In this document: piece after piece, positions 12,301 through 27,300 of the stretch
Numbering within the stretch: position 1 is the first letter of the stretch
Layout: each line of letters begins with the position of its first letter
From: Daphnia pulex
Taxonomy: Eukaryota; Arthropoda; Branchiopoda; Diplostraca; Daphniidae
DNA length: 64,000 bases
Assembly (NCBI RefSeq): GCF_021134715.1
Contig: NC_060018.1
Span: 6,403,501-6,467,500 of the forward strand
Reading direction: 5' to 3'
The notes under the pieces: generated by a model
The model's database searches: none
What the model saw: only the letters and a program-made list of their open reading frames with translations
What the model was told of the DNA's origin: nothing
Translations under genes and position numbers: made by a program

Positions 12301-15300
12301 TGTCGTCATTGAACTCGTTCAGCCGAACAGGATCGCGGTTGACTTTAATCCAGCGGCCACCGCGAAGATCGCGGCGCTCGACGTCGTAGCCGACGATAGG
12401 CGAGCCGCCGTTGCTGTGTGGTGGGGACCAACGGATTTTGATGTGATCCTTGTCAGTGTCTAGGGCATCAGGGCGACCTGGACGGCCCGGCACGTCGTAT
12501 TGGTTTTTGGCCACGATGGGCTTGTCGGTGTCGAGTGGATCTGAACGTCCTTGGACATTTTCGGCCATGACACGGAATTCGTATTTGGTTCCCTCCATCA
12601 GACGGGGCACAGTGGCGTGTGTATAGCGCGGGTCGACGTAGTTAACGGCCGGTACCCAACCGCCACCGTGAGTCAGATCGCGCTTCTCGATGACGTAAGC
12701 GGTGATGTCGCTACCACCCTGGTCTTTCGGTGGTTTCCACGACAGCGTGACGCTCGAACTGGTGATCTCTTCGTACTCGAGTGGTCCAGTCGGTGGTCCT
12801 GGTCGGTCCATGACGACCAAGAGGAAGGATCCCTCATCGGTGCCCGATTCGTTGCTCAGACGCAAATGCAATTCACCCGAATCACTGCGCTTCGTATTGA
12901 CAATGTGCACAATCGTGTGGTAGCCGATGGCCGTAATTGTGGCACGCTCGTCCGTCTTCAGTTGGCGGCCATCACACGTCCATTCGACGTCCGGCGAAGG
13001 TTCGCCCACGTAATTGATGTCGACGTGGAAGATGGTGCCGGCCTTGATGCGGATTTCACGAAGCGGAGTTTTGATCTTGGGAGCCAAATGGCGTGGACGG
13101 GCCATCACCAAATCGGATGGCTCACTCGGTTGGCTGTTGCCGGCCGCATTGATGGCAATGATGCGGAATTCGTACTCGGTGCCTTCGACAAGCTCCGGAG
13201 CTCGTCCTTTGCATTCCTTTCCATTGACCTGGGCAGCGTTCTGCCAGAATGGCGATCCTTTTTCTTTCTTCTGGATGACATAGCCGATTACTGGTGATCC
13301 ACCATCGTTCGCCGGCGGCTTCCATTCAAGATCGATATAGTTACTGTCCCAGTCAACCACGTTCGGACGGCCGGGAGCGTCGGGTTCGTCGAAAGCATTT
13401 TTGGCGATGATGCTGTTGGCCGTGGCCAGCGGATCGGACTCGCCGATGCTGTTGACCGCCTTGACGCGGAAATAATATTCCTTCATGTGAACCAGTTTGG
13501 TGACTTCGCAGGTGGTGCTGGATGCAACAGCAGATTCCGCCCACGTTCCACGCGACGTGTCCATTTTCTCGATGATGTAGTGGGTGATTGGCGCACCTCC
13601 GTCGTCCAACGGCGATCTCCACGACAGGACGCAACCATCTTTCTTGACGTTGCTGACCAGGAGTGGTCCCTCAGGAGCAGACGGTCGGTCCAGAACCGTT
13701 ACATTAGCAGTGGCTGACACGTTGCCCAGGTTATTCTCCAGGGTGACTGTATACTTGCCAGTATCGGAGCGTAACGAGAACGGGATTTCGAACAGGATCT
13801 GGCGCTCGTATGTGGCCATGTGAACGCGACTGTCCTCGGGATTGACAGCCTTGCCGTTCACTTGCCAGCGCACCGTCGGTTTCGGTGCCGCCTGGTACGG
13901 GAGATTGTAGGCGATGCGTTGGCCAGCACGAACAACCAAATCCTCAAGGAAGGATTTGTCAAGTTGTGGAGCCAAGAATCGAGCACGAGCGATGATGGGT
14001 GCCGAAGCGTCACTAGGATCGCCAACGCCGGCCTTGTTAACGGCAGTCACGCGGAACTCGTACTCCTCTCCCTCGGTCAAGTCCGGTACTCGAGCTTTGG
14101 TTTGGGAGCCGGCCACTTCAACCGCCTTCTCCCAGATGCCGAATTTCGAGCGTTTCTCGATGATGTAGCCTGTGACGGGCGTGCCGCAATCCTTCTTGGG
14201 TGGAGTCCATTGTAAGTCGACGTGGTTCTTGTCCCAGTCGGTGGGTTCCGGTGCTCCGGGCTTATCGGGCCGTTCGTAAGGATCTTTGGCCGTTACCGTG
14301 GATGTCGTGTTCAGTGGCAACGACTCGCCTTGACGATTGACAGCGCGGACGCGGAATTTGTAGTCGTGGTTCTCCAACAAAGGTACGCGCATAGACGTTC
14401 CTTTGCAGTCGCCAACTGTAATCCAGCGCATGTTCTCCGCATCCTGTTTCTCAACGATGTAGTGTGTCACGTCAGACCCACCATCATCTTTCGGTGCCCT
14501 CCAGTGCAGATTGCAACCTGATTTGGTCATGTCCATAATCGATAGCGGGCCTTCCGGTGCGGATGGGACGTCGAGAATGGTCACCTTGACTGTGGCCGTG
14601 TCTTGGCCGTTGATATTGGTGGCTGTCAACGTGTAAACGCCGGTATCACTTCGTTTGGTGTCCATAACTCTGAGTTTGATGCTGTAGTCTTCGACAGTCA
14701 AACGGATTCGTGAATCAGACACAAGAACCTGGTTACGTGCAGTCCATTCCTTTCGTGGGGGCGGTTCGCCGATGACGTTGGCGTCCAGATCAAACGTCTG
14801 GCCGGCCCGGATTTTGATGTCGCCCAAAAGAGCTCGGTCAATCTTTGGTGGCAGATTCTTTGGACGGGCAATGTGAGGCAGTGTTGGGTCACTCGGCACT
14901 CCGGGTCCGCCTCTATTGACAGCTTTGACTCGGAACTCGTACTGGACTCCTTCAATGAGATCGCCAACGCGGCCGCTGTTGACGTCACCTTCCACTTCGC
15001 AGCATGGCTCCCATGCGCCACTGAACTTGTCCTTTTTCTCGATGACGTAGCCAGTGATGGGCGAGCCACCGTCGGTTTCGGGACGTTTCCATGCAAGCTG
15101 GACAAAGTCCGAGTCGTAGTCGGTAATTTCTGGCATGCCCGGTTTGCCTGGTTCCTCAAATGGATTCTTAGCTTCGATGGCTTGTGCCGTCGTCAGCGGA
15201 TCAGATTTTCCTTGTTTGTTCACAGCGCGGACACGGAATTTGTACTTGTGTCCCGGTGTCAGGCCGTCCACATCGAACTTCGTCTTAGGTCCAGTTGTTT

Positions 15301-18300
15301 GACCGGCCGGCACCCACCGTCCGGTAGCCTCATCCATTTTCTCGACCAAGTAGTGATCGACTGGGATGCCTCCATCGTCAGCTGGTGGATTCCAGTCAAG
15401 TGTCAAACCATCGGCGTGGACATTGCTGGCCTTGAGAGGTCCTCCTGGAGTTCCAGGTTTGTCAATGACGATGACATCCACATCGGCAGAATCTTTTCCG
15501 TTGACGTTCTCAGCCGAAATGGTGTACACACCGGAATCGGCCCGGGTAGCCATTCGGACTTGCAGTTTAGTATTGTAATCGACTGCGGTAATCTTGATGT
15601 GATCAGCCGCTTTGACTTCTTTGCTGCGAAGTGCCCATTTGGTTGTGGGAGCTGGTTCGCCGCTTACATTCACGTCGTAACTGAATGATTGGCCGGCCTT
15701 GATTTTCACGGGGACTAAAGTTGAGCGGTCGATCTTGGGTGCCAAATTGCGTGGCTTGGCCACGATGGGCAAAGTGGCATCACTTGGCTCACCGGGACCA
15801 GCAGCATTGACGGCCCGAACTCGGAATTCGTAGGCTTGGCCCTCGATGAGTCCAGGAGCGCGAGCATTGGTTTGCGAAGCTGGAACTTCGGCTGCCTTCT
15901 CCCAGTCTCCGTATTTGTCCTTCTTCTCTACGATGTAGCTTGTAATAGGTGATCCACCGTCAACCGTCGGAGCTGTCCACTTGAGGTCCACATGATCTTT
16001 GTCCCAGTCGGTTGGAACGACATCAGTTGGTTTGCCTGGCTCGTCGAAGGGATTTTTGGCTAAGATTGGCTGCAGGGTTTCAAGTGGCTCGGATTCGCCT
16101 TCCGTGTTTACGGCCATGACTCTAAATTTGTACTCCTTGCCTGGAGTCAAGCCATTGACTTCAGCAGCTGTTTCGTTGGCTCGACCGCAAGGCACCCAGA
16201 TTCCAGTCTGTGGGTCTTGCTTTTCAACCTGGTAATAAGAGATGGGCACACCGCCATCGTCCTTGGGTCTCTTCCATTTGAGCTTGCAGCCCTCGTTGTG
16301 GATATCGCTGACTTGCAACGGTCCTTCCGGTGCGCTCGGTTTGTCCGTGACGGTCACAGTCACAGTGACACTGTCCCTACCGGAGCTGTTGGTGGCCGTA
16401 ATGGTGTACTCGCCACTATCACCTCGCTGAACGTTGCGCATAATTAGTTTGCTGTTGTAGTCGATGTTGTCGATTTGAACTGATTTAGACGCCCTGGATG
16501 ATAATGTTGAAAAGTTAAATTTGAATAACCTGATTGGCTAAATTAGACAGCGACTCACTTGATTGGATTACCGCTCACGGTCCATACTGAAGTTGGAGGC
16601 GGTTCACCAGAAATGCCAACATCGAATTTGAGCATCGAATTGGCAGTCAGAGTCATGTCTCGCATATTGCGCCTATCAATCTTTGGTGCCACTAAACATT
16701 GAAAAAGAATTCAATTATTACACTTTGTTTTAATGTTTATCTTGGTTGGTTGCATTAAGATTAAAGTAAAAAGGCACTTACGGAAGCGTGCTTTGGTGAT
16801 GATGGTTTTGGTTGCCTCACTGGGCTCCGAATTTCCAGCTTTATTAACGGCGATCACACGGAATTGGTACTCCATGTTTTCGATCAAGTTAACAACTTTA
16901 GCTTGACAAAGTGGATCTGATGTCTCCATAGCTTTTTCCCACATGACACTGTTATTAATTCAATAGATAAACAAACATGTGTTAGCTAAAACAAGTGAGG
17001 TATCGGCTTCAAGTGAAACTTGCCTGTATTTATCGCGTTTTTCGATGATGTAACCAGTAATAACGGCTCCGCCGTCGGAAGTCGGTTCCTTCCACGAAAG
17101 TTCCACATAACTTGGGCTCCAGTCAATGGCTTCGGGACTGCGAGGAGCAGTTGGGACAGCTGCAAAAACACGAAAGCAATACACAATTTGTTCATTTGTT
17201 AAATTACGATTCAATCGTAAAAATCGTAGTTCATTTGAAAGGAATTTATTACTGAAAGGATCTTTGGCGATGATGGGAGACATTGTTTCCAATGGCTCTG
17301 ATTCGCCCTCTTTGTTGAAAGCCTTGACGCGGAAATGATATTCGTGGCCGGGTACAAGACCAAGAACGTCCATTTCGGGATCCTTGGTTTTTCCTACCGG
17401 CAACCACATGCCACTGTCGGCGTCGAATTTCTCCACGCTGTATCCTTCAATGGGTTCACCGCCATCGTCTTTGGGTTTCTTCCATTTGAGTTTGCATCCT
17501 TCCTTGTGCACATCGCTCACCTCCAATGGTCCTTCCGGTTTGCCCGGTTTTGCTGAAAGGAACAATTACAACAAAATATTTCATAAATTCTATCATGAAA
17601 TAAGGTGAATGTAATTTCGCGCTTATATTATCGAATAAAGCGGTAGCATAAAAAAGACCTAGACTTACAGACGACAATAACTTCGACCTCTGCTGTATCT
17701 TGGCCCCATTTGTTGATAGCCGTGATAACATAGGTGCCCGTATCTTTGCGCTCCGGTTTATCGTTGAAGAACTTGGAGTTGTATGGCACATTTTCGATTC
17801 TCCTCGAATGGTTCTGCTGGACTGCTTTAGTTCCTAGGGCCCAAGTGACATCTGGTGCCGGCTCGCCGACGATCTTGACATCGAACATGAAGGATTCGCT
17901 CTCGCGAATCGTAATGTTGCGCAAGGTACGGCGGTCGATCTTTGGTGCCACTGTATCAATAAAATGAAATGGAAAATCAGACGAATTTATGGCAAACTAT
18001 TAGGTTAATTGGGACTTACGTTTTCTGGGTTTGGTGACGACTGCCTTGCTGGCGTCACTGGGTTCTCCTGGTCCAGCCTCGTTCACAGCACGAACGCGGA
18101 ATTCATAAGTGAGACCTTCGTCGAGGTTGTCAACTTTTCCCTTGCACTCTGGTGAGCGCAATTCAGTGGCTTTGGTCCATCTTGTGTTACCCTTTTCACG
18201 TTTTTCAATAATGTAGCCTGTGACAGGAGATCCACCATCGGTGGTTGGTGGGGTCCACTTGAGCTCCACAAAATGACGATCCCAGTCGGTGGCTTCAGGA

Positions 18301-21300
18301 GTGCCGGGCGCTCCTGGCTCGTCGAAAGGATTTTTAGCAATAATGGATTCCAGTGCTTCCAACGGTTCGGAATCTCCTTCCGAATTGACAGCCGAAACAC
18401 GGAATTTATATTCCTGTCCTGGTGTCAGATTGGCAACTTCCATTTTCGGATCTTTGCTTCGTCCCACCGGGACCCAGCGGCCGTTCTCCGTGTCCATTTT
18501 CTCAACAACGTAGTACTCGATGGGCGAGCCTCCGTCGTCAAGTGGTGGATTCCATTTCAAGCTGCATCCTTCTTTGTGGATATCGTTAATCTTGAGCGGG
18601 CCTTCCGGCGTGGCTGGTTTGTCGAGAACAGTGACTTCGACCGATGCTTCGTCTTTGCCGGAACTGTTTTCGGCTTTGATGACGTAAGTGCCCGTATTCC
18701 TGCGGTAAGCCATCAGGACGGAGAGTTTTGTACGGTGCGAGTCGACGTCAACTGTCATGTTGTCCTTTGTTTCGAGATGGGCTTTGTTTTGGAACCAGGT
18801 GATGGTAGGCGCCGGTTCACCAATGACGTTGACGTCAAATTTGAACGGCTGACCTGCTTTGATTGCCACGTTCTTCAAATTGGTGCGGTCGATCTTTGGC
18901 GCCAAGAATCGTGGCTTAGCAGTGACCTGATCACTGGCTTCGCTGGGCTTACTCGGTCCAGCTTTGTTGACGGCACGGATTCGGAACTGATAAGTGTGAT
19001 TCTCCGTCAGTCCGGTGACACGGGCTTCGCATTTGTTACCAGTCACTTCCATAGCCTTTGACCATTTAGTGGCGTTGTTGTCCTTCTTCTCCACAATGTA
19101 GGAGGTGATGGGCGAACCGCCATCCGACTTGGGGGGCGTCCACTTCAAATCAACTTGATGACGATCCCAATCCTTGATCTGTGGCTTAGCGGGAGCATCA
19201 GGAACTTGGTACGGGTTTTTGGCCAGCGTTGGGACGTCGGTTTCTAGTGGATCCGATTCTCCCTCAGCATTGACGGCACGAACGCGGAATTGGTATTCCT
19301 TGCCCTCGGTCAATCCACCAACATCGGCTTCAGGGGTCTTTGTAGTGCAGACAGGAACCCAGCGACCGGTGTCGGTGTCCATTCGTTCGACAACGTAGTT
19401 CTCGAGAGGTACACCTCCGTCATCTTCTGGTGGTTCCCATTTCAACTTGCAGCCTTCAGCCGTGACTTCGCTAACTGCGAGAGGACCTTTGGGTTTGCCC
19501 GGCTTGCTGAGCACGTTGATTTCAATCTCGACTTGGTCGGTGCCGGAATCGTTTTTGGCGAAAACACGGTAAACGCCCGTGTCAGATCGTGTAGCTTTGG
19601 TAATGATAAAGCTCGTTCGGTAAGGCTCATTGGTGATGGTGAGTCGTTCATAGCTGACGAGCTGTTCTTCCTGGCGGAACCACGTGACTTGCGGGGCCGG
19701 TTCGCCTTGCACATCGGCTTCCATGCGCAGAAGTTGTCCTGTGTGGATGATTTGTTTGACGAGTGTTTTACGATCGATATGAGGAGCTAAGAATCGCGGC
19801 TTGGTCACCACGGACTGGGAGACATCGCTTGGTTCACTTTCTCCGGCTTTGTTCAGTGCAACGATACGGAATTCGTATTCATGTCCTGGCTCCACATCGG
19901 TTACTTTGACGCTGTTCTTGTCGCCGTTGACACGGGCACACTCCGACCAACCTCTTGCGTCTTTGTCACGCTTCTGGACAATATATTTCTCAATAGGCAT
20001 GCCACCGTCAGATTTGGGTGGATTCCATTTCAGGTCGACATAATCCTTGTCCCAGTCGGTCAAATCCGGTCGTCCAGGCTTGCTTGGTGGGTCAAATGGA
20101 TTTTTGGCCACAATAGTCTGATCCGTTTCCAGCTCTTCCGATTCACCTTCCTTGTTGACGGCTTTGACACGGAATTTGTATTTTTTGCCTTCTTGAAGTC
20201 CAGTAATTTCGGCTTCAGGCTCATTAGATTGTCCGGCTGGCATCCACTGGCCCGTCAACGGATCTAACTTTTCGATCTCATAGTACTCGATGGGTGATCC
20301 ACCGTCATCTTCCGGTTTCTTCCACTTAAGTTTGCATCCATTTTTATGGACATTCAAAACCTCCAGCGGGCCTTTAGGTTTGCTTGGTTTCCCTTTGGTT
20401 GAGAATAGCAAAAAATAATTGTTTTAAATTATTGATGAAATATTAACAACTTCGAACGGACGAAAGTCTTACCAAGAATAAGAATTTCCACTTCTGCTTT
20501 GTCTTCGCCTTGAGAATTGGTCGCGGTAATGGTGTAGACACCGCTGAGAGCCCTTGTAGCTCGGAAAATCAAGAACTTGGTATTGTAGTCGGCATTGTCA
20601 ACGCGAACTTGCTCGTTCGATTGAACTTCCTGTAAAATTATTAAATGCGTCATTTCAGCAACTCATCATTAAAGGAAGCACCACTGAGCACTTACATTTT
20701 CTTTCAAAGTCCAAGTAATGACTGGTGGAGGTTCTCCGGCTACATTAACATCAAGGTTGACTTGTAGACCGACTTTAATCGTCACTTTTGTCAAATTGGT
20801 GCGATCAATTCGTGGTTTGACTGTGAATTTTTGAAAATGAAATAATTATAAGGATGGATGAATCAGAGAGGAGCAAATTTCTCAAAATAGACTTACGGAA
20901 ACGGGCTTTTGCCACGTGCGGTTTGGTAGAATCGCTAGGTTCACTTTGTCCGGCTTTGTTAACAGCACGAACACGGAACTCATAACGATTACCTTCTTCC
21001 AAGTGATTGACAACGCCTTGACAGACATTGTCTTTGATTTCGGCCGCTTTAGTGAAAATGCCTCCATACTTGTCCATCATTTCAATGATGTAACCCGTGA
21101 TGGGTGACCCGTTATCACGAAGGGGTGGGTCCCACTTCAACTTCACCATATTTTCGTTCCAATCGATGATTTCTGGAAGACCCGGTGGGGCAGGTGGATC
21201 GAAAGCATTCTTTGCCAAGATGGCAGTGTCGGTTTCAAGAGGTTCTCCTTCACCTTCTTCGTTGACTGCCTTTACACGGAAATGGTATTTCTTTCCTTGT

Positions 21301-24300
21301 TCCAAACCGGTTACATCGAGCTCATTCTTCTCGGGGTCACATTTGCCCGCTGGAACCCATTTTCCAGTGCCTGCTTCCATCTTCTCCAAAATGTAACCTG
21401 TAATTGGTAAACCGCCGTCGTCCTTTGGTTTGTTCCATTTGACTTTGCATCCTTCTTTGTGGACGTTGGTCACTTCCAACGGTCCTTCTGGTTTGCCCGG
21501 CTTGGCTAAGATGCTGACTTCGACTGTGGCTTCGTCCCGGCCAACGCTGTTTTCAGCGACCAAAGTGTAGATTCCTGTGTCTTTGCGGATTGAGTCGCCG
21601 ATTGAAAGCTTCGTGTTGTGTTCTTGGTTATCGATCCTGATTCGGTCTTTGCTCTCAAGTGGTGATCCAGCAAAAATCCATTGCAAAGTTGGAGCAGGTT
21701 CACCTTTGACGTCGACGTCGAACTTGACGAACTGGCCACCCCTCACAACAACTTGCTTGAGTTTCTCCCGATTGATGATCGGTTTCACTGTTATAAACGA
21801 AAGGGAACACCAAAGTTGACATTAGGTTAAATCTAATGCAAATCTTAATTAAATTAATTTCATACGGAATCGCGCTTTGGCAATATGTGTTCCAGTGGCA
21901 TCACTTGGTTCACCCTGGCCCGCTTTGTTGACCGCTCGGACACGGAATTGATACTGCTGTCCTTCTTTCAGTCCTGGTACTCGAGCCTCACAGTCGGGTT
22001 TCTGAATACAATATCCGAAATTCAATTATAAAGTCAAGAAATTGGGAATTAAGCACACGCCGTGAAATGAATTGTCAAAATACGTCTACTTTAGTCATCA
22101 GTGAAAAAACGCACCTCAGTTGTCATCATTTCTTCCCAGTTGCTTCCAAACCGTTCCTTCTTCTCGATGACATAGCCCGTAATAGGAACGCCACCATTGA
22201 ATTTTGGTGCTGTCCACTTCAGATCAACACGATCGACATCCCAGTCGACAATTTCCGGAGTTCCTGGTTTGCCAGGGGGATCTGCGTAATAGTTTCGAGC
22301 AATAGTCAGTTACATATCGGTACAAGTTTGAAATTTTTTCAACAAAAGAAATGTGTCTTCAATCAACTCACCAAATGGATTTTTAGCGATGATTGATTGT
22401 TCAGTATCAAGATTTTCAGATTCGCCTTCATCGTTAACGGCTCTTACTCGGAAGCTGTATTCCTTGCCCTCCTGTAGACCACCAACATCCATTTCCGGTT
22501 CTTTTGAGCGACCAACTGGAACCCAGCGACCCTTGTCCAATTTCTCAACCACGTAGCTAGTGATGGGTTTACCGCCATCATCCTCGGGAGGTTGCCAGGC
22601 CAGCTTACAGCCACTCTTGGTGACGTCATTGACTTTCAATGGTCCCTTAGGTTTGGACGGGGCGGCGAGGACGACCACCTCTACTTCGGCTTCGTCTTTA
22701 CCGTGTTCATTTACGGCCACAATCTTGTACATGCCCGAGTTCTTTCGTTTAGCGTCAACAACATTCAGTTTAGTGTTGTAATCAATGTTGATAATTTCAA
22801 CATTTTCTTGGGAAATGACTTCTTTGTCAGCTAGATGCCATGTAACAGTTGGAGGCGGTTCACCCTTGATATTGACATCAAACTTGAACACTTTTCCAGC
22901 TTTCAGCATCATTTGTTTCAAGGTGGTGCGATCAATCTGTGGTTTGACTGAAATATAATAATAAAAAAAAAAAAATTAAACTAAGTCCTTTCTGACTATT
23001 GATTACGGAAAAGTGGAGTAATAATGACGTGAAATATATAGGTAACTAAGGTGTAATAACCGGATAAAATTCTTACGTAGTTTATGTTTGACTAGATGCA
23101 TCTGGGTAGGTTCTGACGGAGGAGAAAATCCAGCCTTGTTGACGGCAACAATGCGGAATTGATATTCACCGCGCTCTTTAAGATCAATTACTTTGCCTTC
23201 TAACTTGTCGCCAGGAACTTCACCGGCTTTTTCCCAATCGGGTTTAAATCTGAACGTAACCGTGAAATTAGTGAAGAGCATGAATGAGGTTTATACAGTT
23301 GCATAGTACGAACTTGTCTTTCTTTTCGATTATGTATTTCTCGATGGGAACGCCTCCATCCACCGAAGGTGCAGTCCACTTCAAGTCAACACTACGGTTG
23401 TCATAGTCGACAATATCGGGCTTTCCAGGGGCAGACGAATTTTCTAGAGTATTAAGGTTTAAAGTCAGCATATGATTGGACTGATACATAGTCTCTCCAA
23501 AACTGTGCAATACTTTACAGTTTTAATTATGTGATAAGATATACTCGTACCGTAAGGATCTTTGGCAACAATTGCATGTGTGGTAGTCAAAGGTTCAGAA
23601 TCTCCTTCGTCGTTAATGGCTGTAACTCGGAATTGGTAGCTCTTGCCCGGTTCCAGGCCAGTGACGTTATATGTGGGTGGCTGTCGTTCTCCGTTGACCT
23701 TACCAACGCGGGTCCATTTGCCAGTATTGGTGTCGAGTTTCTCAATTTCATATTCTTTGATGGGGAGTCCACCATCATCATCCGGCTTAATCCAGCTTAG
23801 TTTGCAGCCTTCTTTGTGAACATCTGTTACTTCCAATGGACCCTTTGGTGAGCTTGGTTTACCTAAATTGAAAACAAACAAAATAAAAAAAAAATTGATT
23901 CACGTCGAATTTGCACAAAATAGTAACAACTGAAATTGCATTTAATTACTTTGGAAGAACCCATTGATTTAAAACTTACCCAGAACGATCAGCTCGACTG
24001 ATTCAGTATCCTTTCCGGATTTGTTTTCTGCCTGCAAGGTGTAAATACCGGCATCCTTGCGACTGGCCTCGATAATCGAGAAATCAGTGTGGTAATCACG
24101 ATTCTCAATAGTAATGCGCTCCGTATTTGAGAGTGCGACGCTATCCCGCCAGACCCAACTAATAGTTGGAGGAGGTTCACCAGCTACATCCACGGACCAT
24201 TTGTGGGCACGGCCTACTTTGATGGTTACTGTCTTCAAAGTAGTGCGGTCAATCCTCGGTTTCACTGCAGAGAAGATTTTTTGGAAATTTAATGAGATTG

Positions 24301-27300
24301 GCATGACAAAAATAGTATTTAATGGATTAAATAAATTTCGCTATTTTTTTTTTTTTTTTTTTGCATAATCAATGGCATCACATTATCTGTCAACTTACGG
24401 TTTCGGTGCTTCACGACGTGAGTATCGGTGGGTTCTGAAGGTTCTCCGAAGCCAGCCTTGTTTGCTGCACGAACGCGGAACGTGACTACCTGGTTCTCTT
24501 TTAGTCCATCAACCGTCGCTTGACATGTGGGGTCGGGTGTCAGCAGAACTTCTTTCCACTCAACGGATAGTTTGTCTTTCATTTCGATGATGTAGTGCGT
24601 CAAAGGACGACCACCGTCATTATCTGGCTTGATCCATGTAAGAGTTACGCTGTTAACAGAGTAATCTTCAATAACCGGTTTGCTCGGTTTGCCAGGCTCA
24701 TCTAAAATTTGGAAAATGATGCATAGATATTGTTAACAATAAACCTTGAACATGGACAAAACTAGTGGGAAAGTTGCAATTTGCATTGCATTACCATAAG
24801 GATTACGGGCAAGGATGGCCTCGTCTGTCTCTAAAGCTTCTGATTCGCCTTCCTTATTGACGGCTTTGACGCGGAACTTGTACTTCTTCTTCGGTGTCAA
24901 ACCGGTGGCAGCAAAAGTGTCGTCATTGGGGCCTACCTCGCCTGCAGCAACCCATCGACCACTGTCCATATCCATCTTCTCGATGATGTAGCCAGTAAGT
25001 GGTGATCCACCAGTGTCTTCCGGTTTCTTCCATTTGATCTTGATGTGGTCGGCACGGATTTCATCCGCGATAATCGGTCCTGAAGGTCTTGACGGTTTGT
25101 CTAAAAAATTACAGAAACGAAAAGAAAAATGTACAGTCAAATTTCACATGACACCAACACAAGTCAATTCTGCTCACCAAGGACGACGACATCAGCGACA
25201 CCCTCGCACGTTCCGGAGCTGTTCTTCAAAACAATTTTGTATATGCCGCTATCAGCGCGGACCGCTTTGCGCACCGTCAAAACGCTATTCCGCTCGTATT
25301 TGTCCACCGATACTCTGTCAACCGAATTGCATTAAACAAAAGACCAAAAAGACGATTAGAATAAGAATGGGTATTTTTGTTTTCATGTTCACTGCGGCGC
25401 AGACAGAACATTTTTAATTATTTTTAATCATTTATTTTGTGCTTCTGTGCCGAAGTGCCAGTGTATCGCTGTGATCATTTTTTTAAGTTAGGAGATGCAG
25501 TTTAGGTGATTTTGTGAACCAACCAGTTTGTTTTTAGTTAGAAACCACAGTTGCAAAATGAAATTGTTTGTTGGTCATCGGTTCTTAGTTGAATGAGTCG
25601 TGCCGTCATACGATTTGTGTGTGATGTGGTAGGATTTTTAAAAAATCGGGGATTTCATATTGGTGCCATGTGTAGCCGAACGATAAGCAAAAACTCATTT
25701 TGTTATTTTCGTTTCAAATCAAGATTTCATGGATGACAGTGTCATCAAATCACCTCTGTGTCGTTGTGTTGGGTATCCTGTTCGCCATCGTGAAAGCGTC
25801 GTTCCAAATAACAATAAGTCACGTTTAGAATTTTGCAAAAACATATTTCGTTGCTGAACAAGGAAAACATGTTTTATCGCTAAGGTCGGCAACTCCAGTG
25901 GAAGTGTAGGGACACACATTTTATTTTACATTCCCAATAGGGAATAGCAGTAAAAAAATATTTGTAGTTGAACTTGATTGCATGTTGATGCAACGGTTAG
26001 TTGCATACGAATATACGTGTGTACACCTAAAATGTGTTGGCTTTGAATGTCTTTGCGCCCCTAGGACGCTCCCATAAGATTGCATTATCCAATTTGGATT
26101 AATAATAAAACACAATATCTAAGATTATCTCTCTTCTCGTCAGTCGACGCCACGTCAGCAGTAGTAAGTCCGTCATAATAATCATTAATTTGAAACAGAT
26201 AATTGAGAACTTAAATAAAAATCTAAACTTGATGCAATAGGCTACATGGAATAATTTGTAAATTATTTAAGTAATTTCAATTTCTAGCTTTTTACAAGGC
26301 TTAACATTAAAGAACGAATTAATTAAAATTTTGTTTACCGTTCTCCGTCGATTTTGATGGCTTTTCCTTCGAGTTCCCACGAAGCTTCTGGTTCAGGTTC
26401 ACCACCGTACTTCACATCAAATTTAATGATTTGTCCTTTTTTGATCACCAGCGGTTTCATAGCATCTCCGATGATGTAAGGTTTCACTATTAACATAGTA
26501 AGTCATTAAATATTTGAAAAATAGGGATCAAATCGAAATTCCACAAATTTGAAAACAGGGGTGTAATATTATAGAAGGGAAAGGATTTTAGAATAACTTT
26601 ATAAATAGACGAGAGAATATTCGTACCAAATCTTGACTTGGCGATGATTGGTTTGGTAGCCTCACTTGGTTCTCCTGGTCCCGCTTTGTTAATTGCCTTA
26701 ATGCGGAACTCGTATTGAGTACCTTCCTTAAGGCCGGTGACTGTTCCGCTGGTAGCGTCACCTGGGAATTCATTTGCTGTCACCCAATCGTTTCCGAATT
26801 TCTCCTGAAAAATGTTTGATAGGATTTAATACGCGCGTTATAAAACGGAAGCTAACCAGTAGAAATGAACACTAAGGCTCACCTTATATTCAATGACATA
26901 GCCAGTGATCGGAGAACCTCCGTCATTTTCAGGCTTAGTCCATGTAATATCTGCGTGATCAGCATCCCAGTCGACGACTTCAGCATTGCCTGGTTTCCCT
27001 GGTTCATCTGTTATTTAAAATACCAAATGTGAGTAAAGTGAAAATTAAAATCTATCTTGAACCTTACCCCAAGGATCTTTGGCAAGGACAACTTTGGGGA
27101 ATAGACCGGGCTCTGAATTTCCCATCTTGTTTACAGCCACAACACGGAATTTGTATTCCTTCTTGTTGATTAATCCTTCACACTTGAAAGATAGAGGCTG
27201 ATCGGCTGGGGATTCACCAACCGGATTCCATCCACCTGTTGGAAAGAAATGACCAAGTATGACGATTGCAAATAGTCAATTAACGACCACAAAAGTCATA

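Noticed and set aside
9334..16447. Several plus-strand reading frames of 100-250 codons
   Set aside because: Antisense shadows of the GC-rich twitchin exons; no family features.
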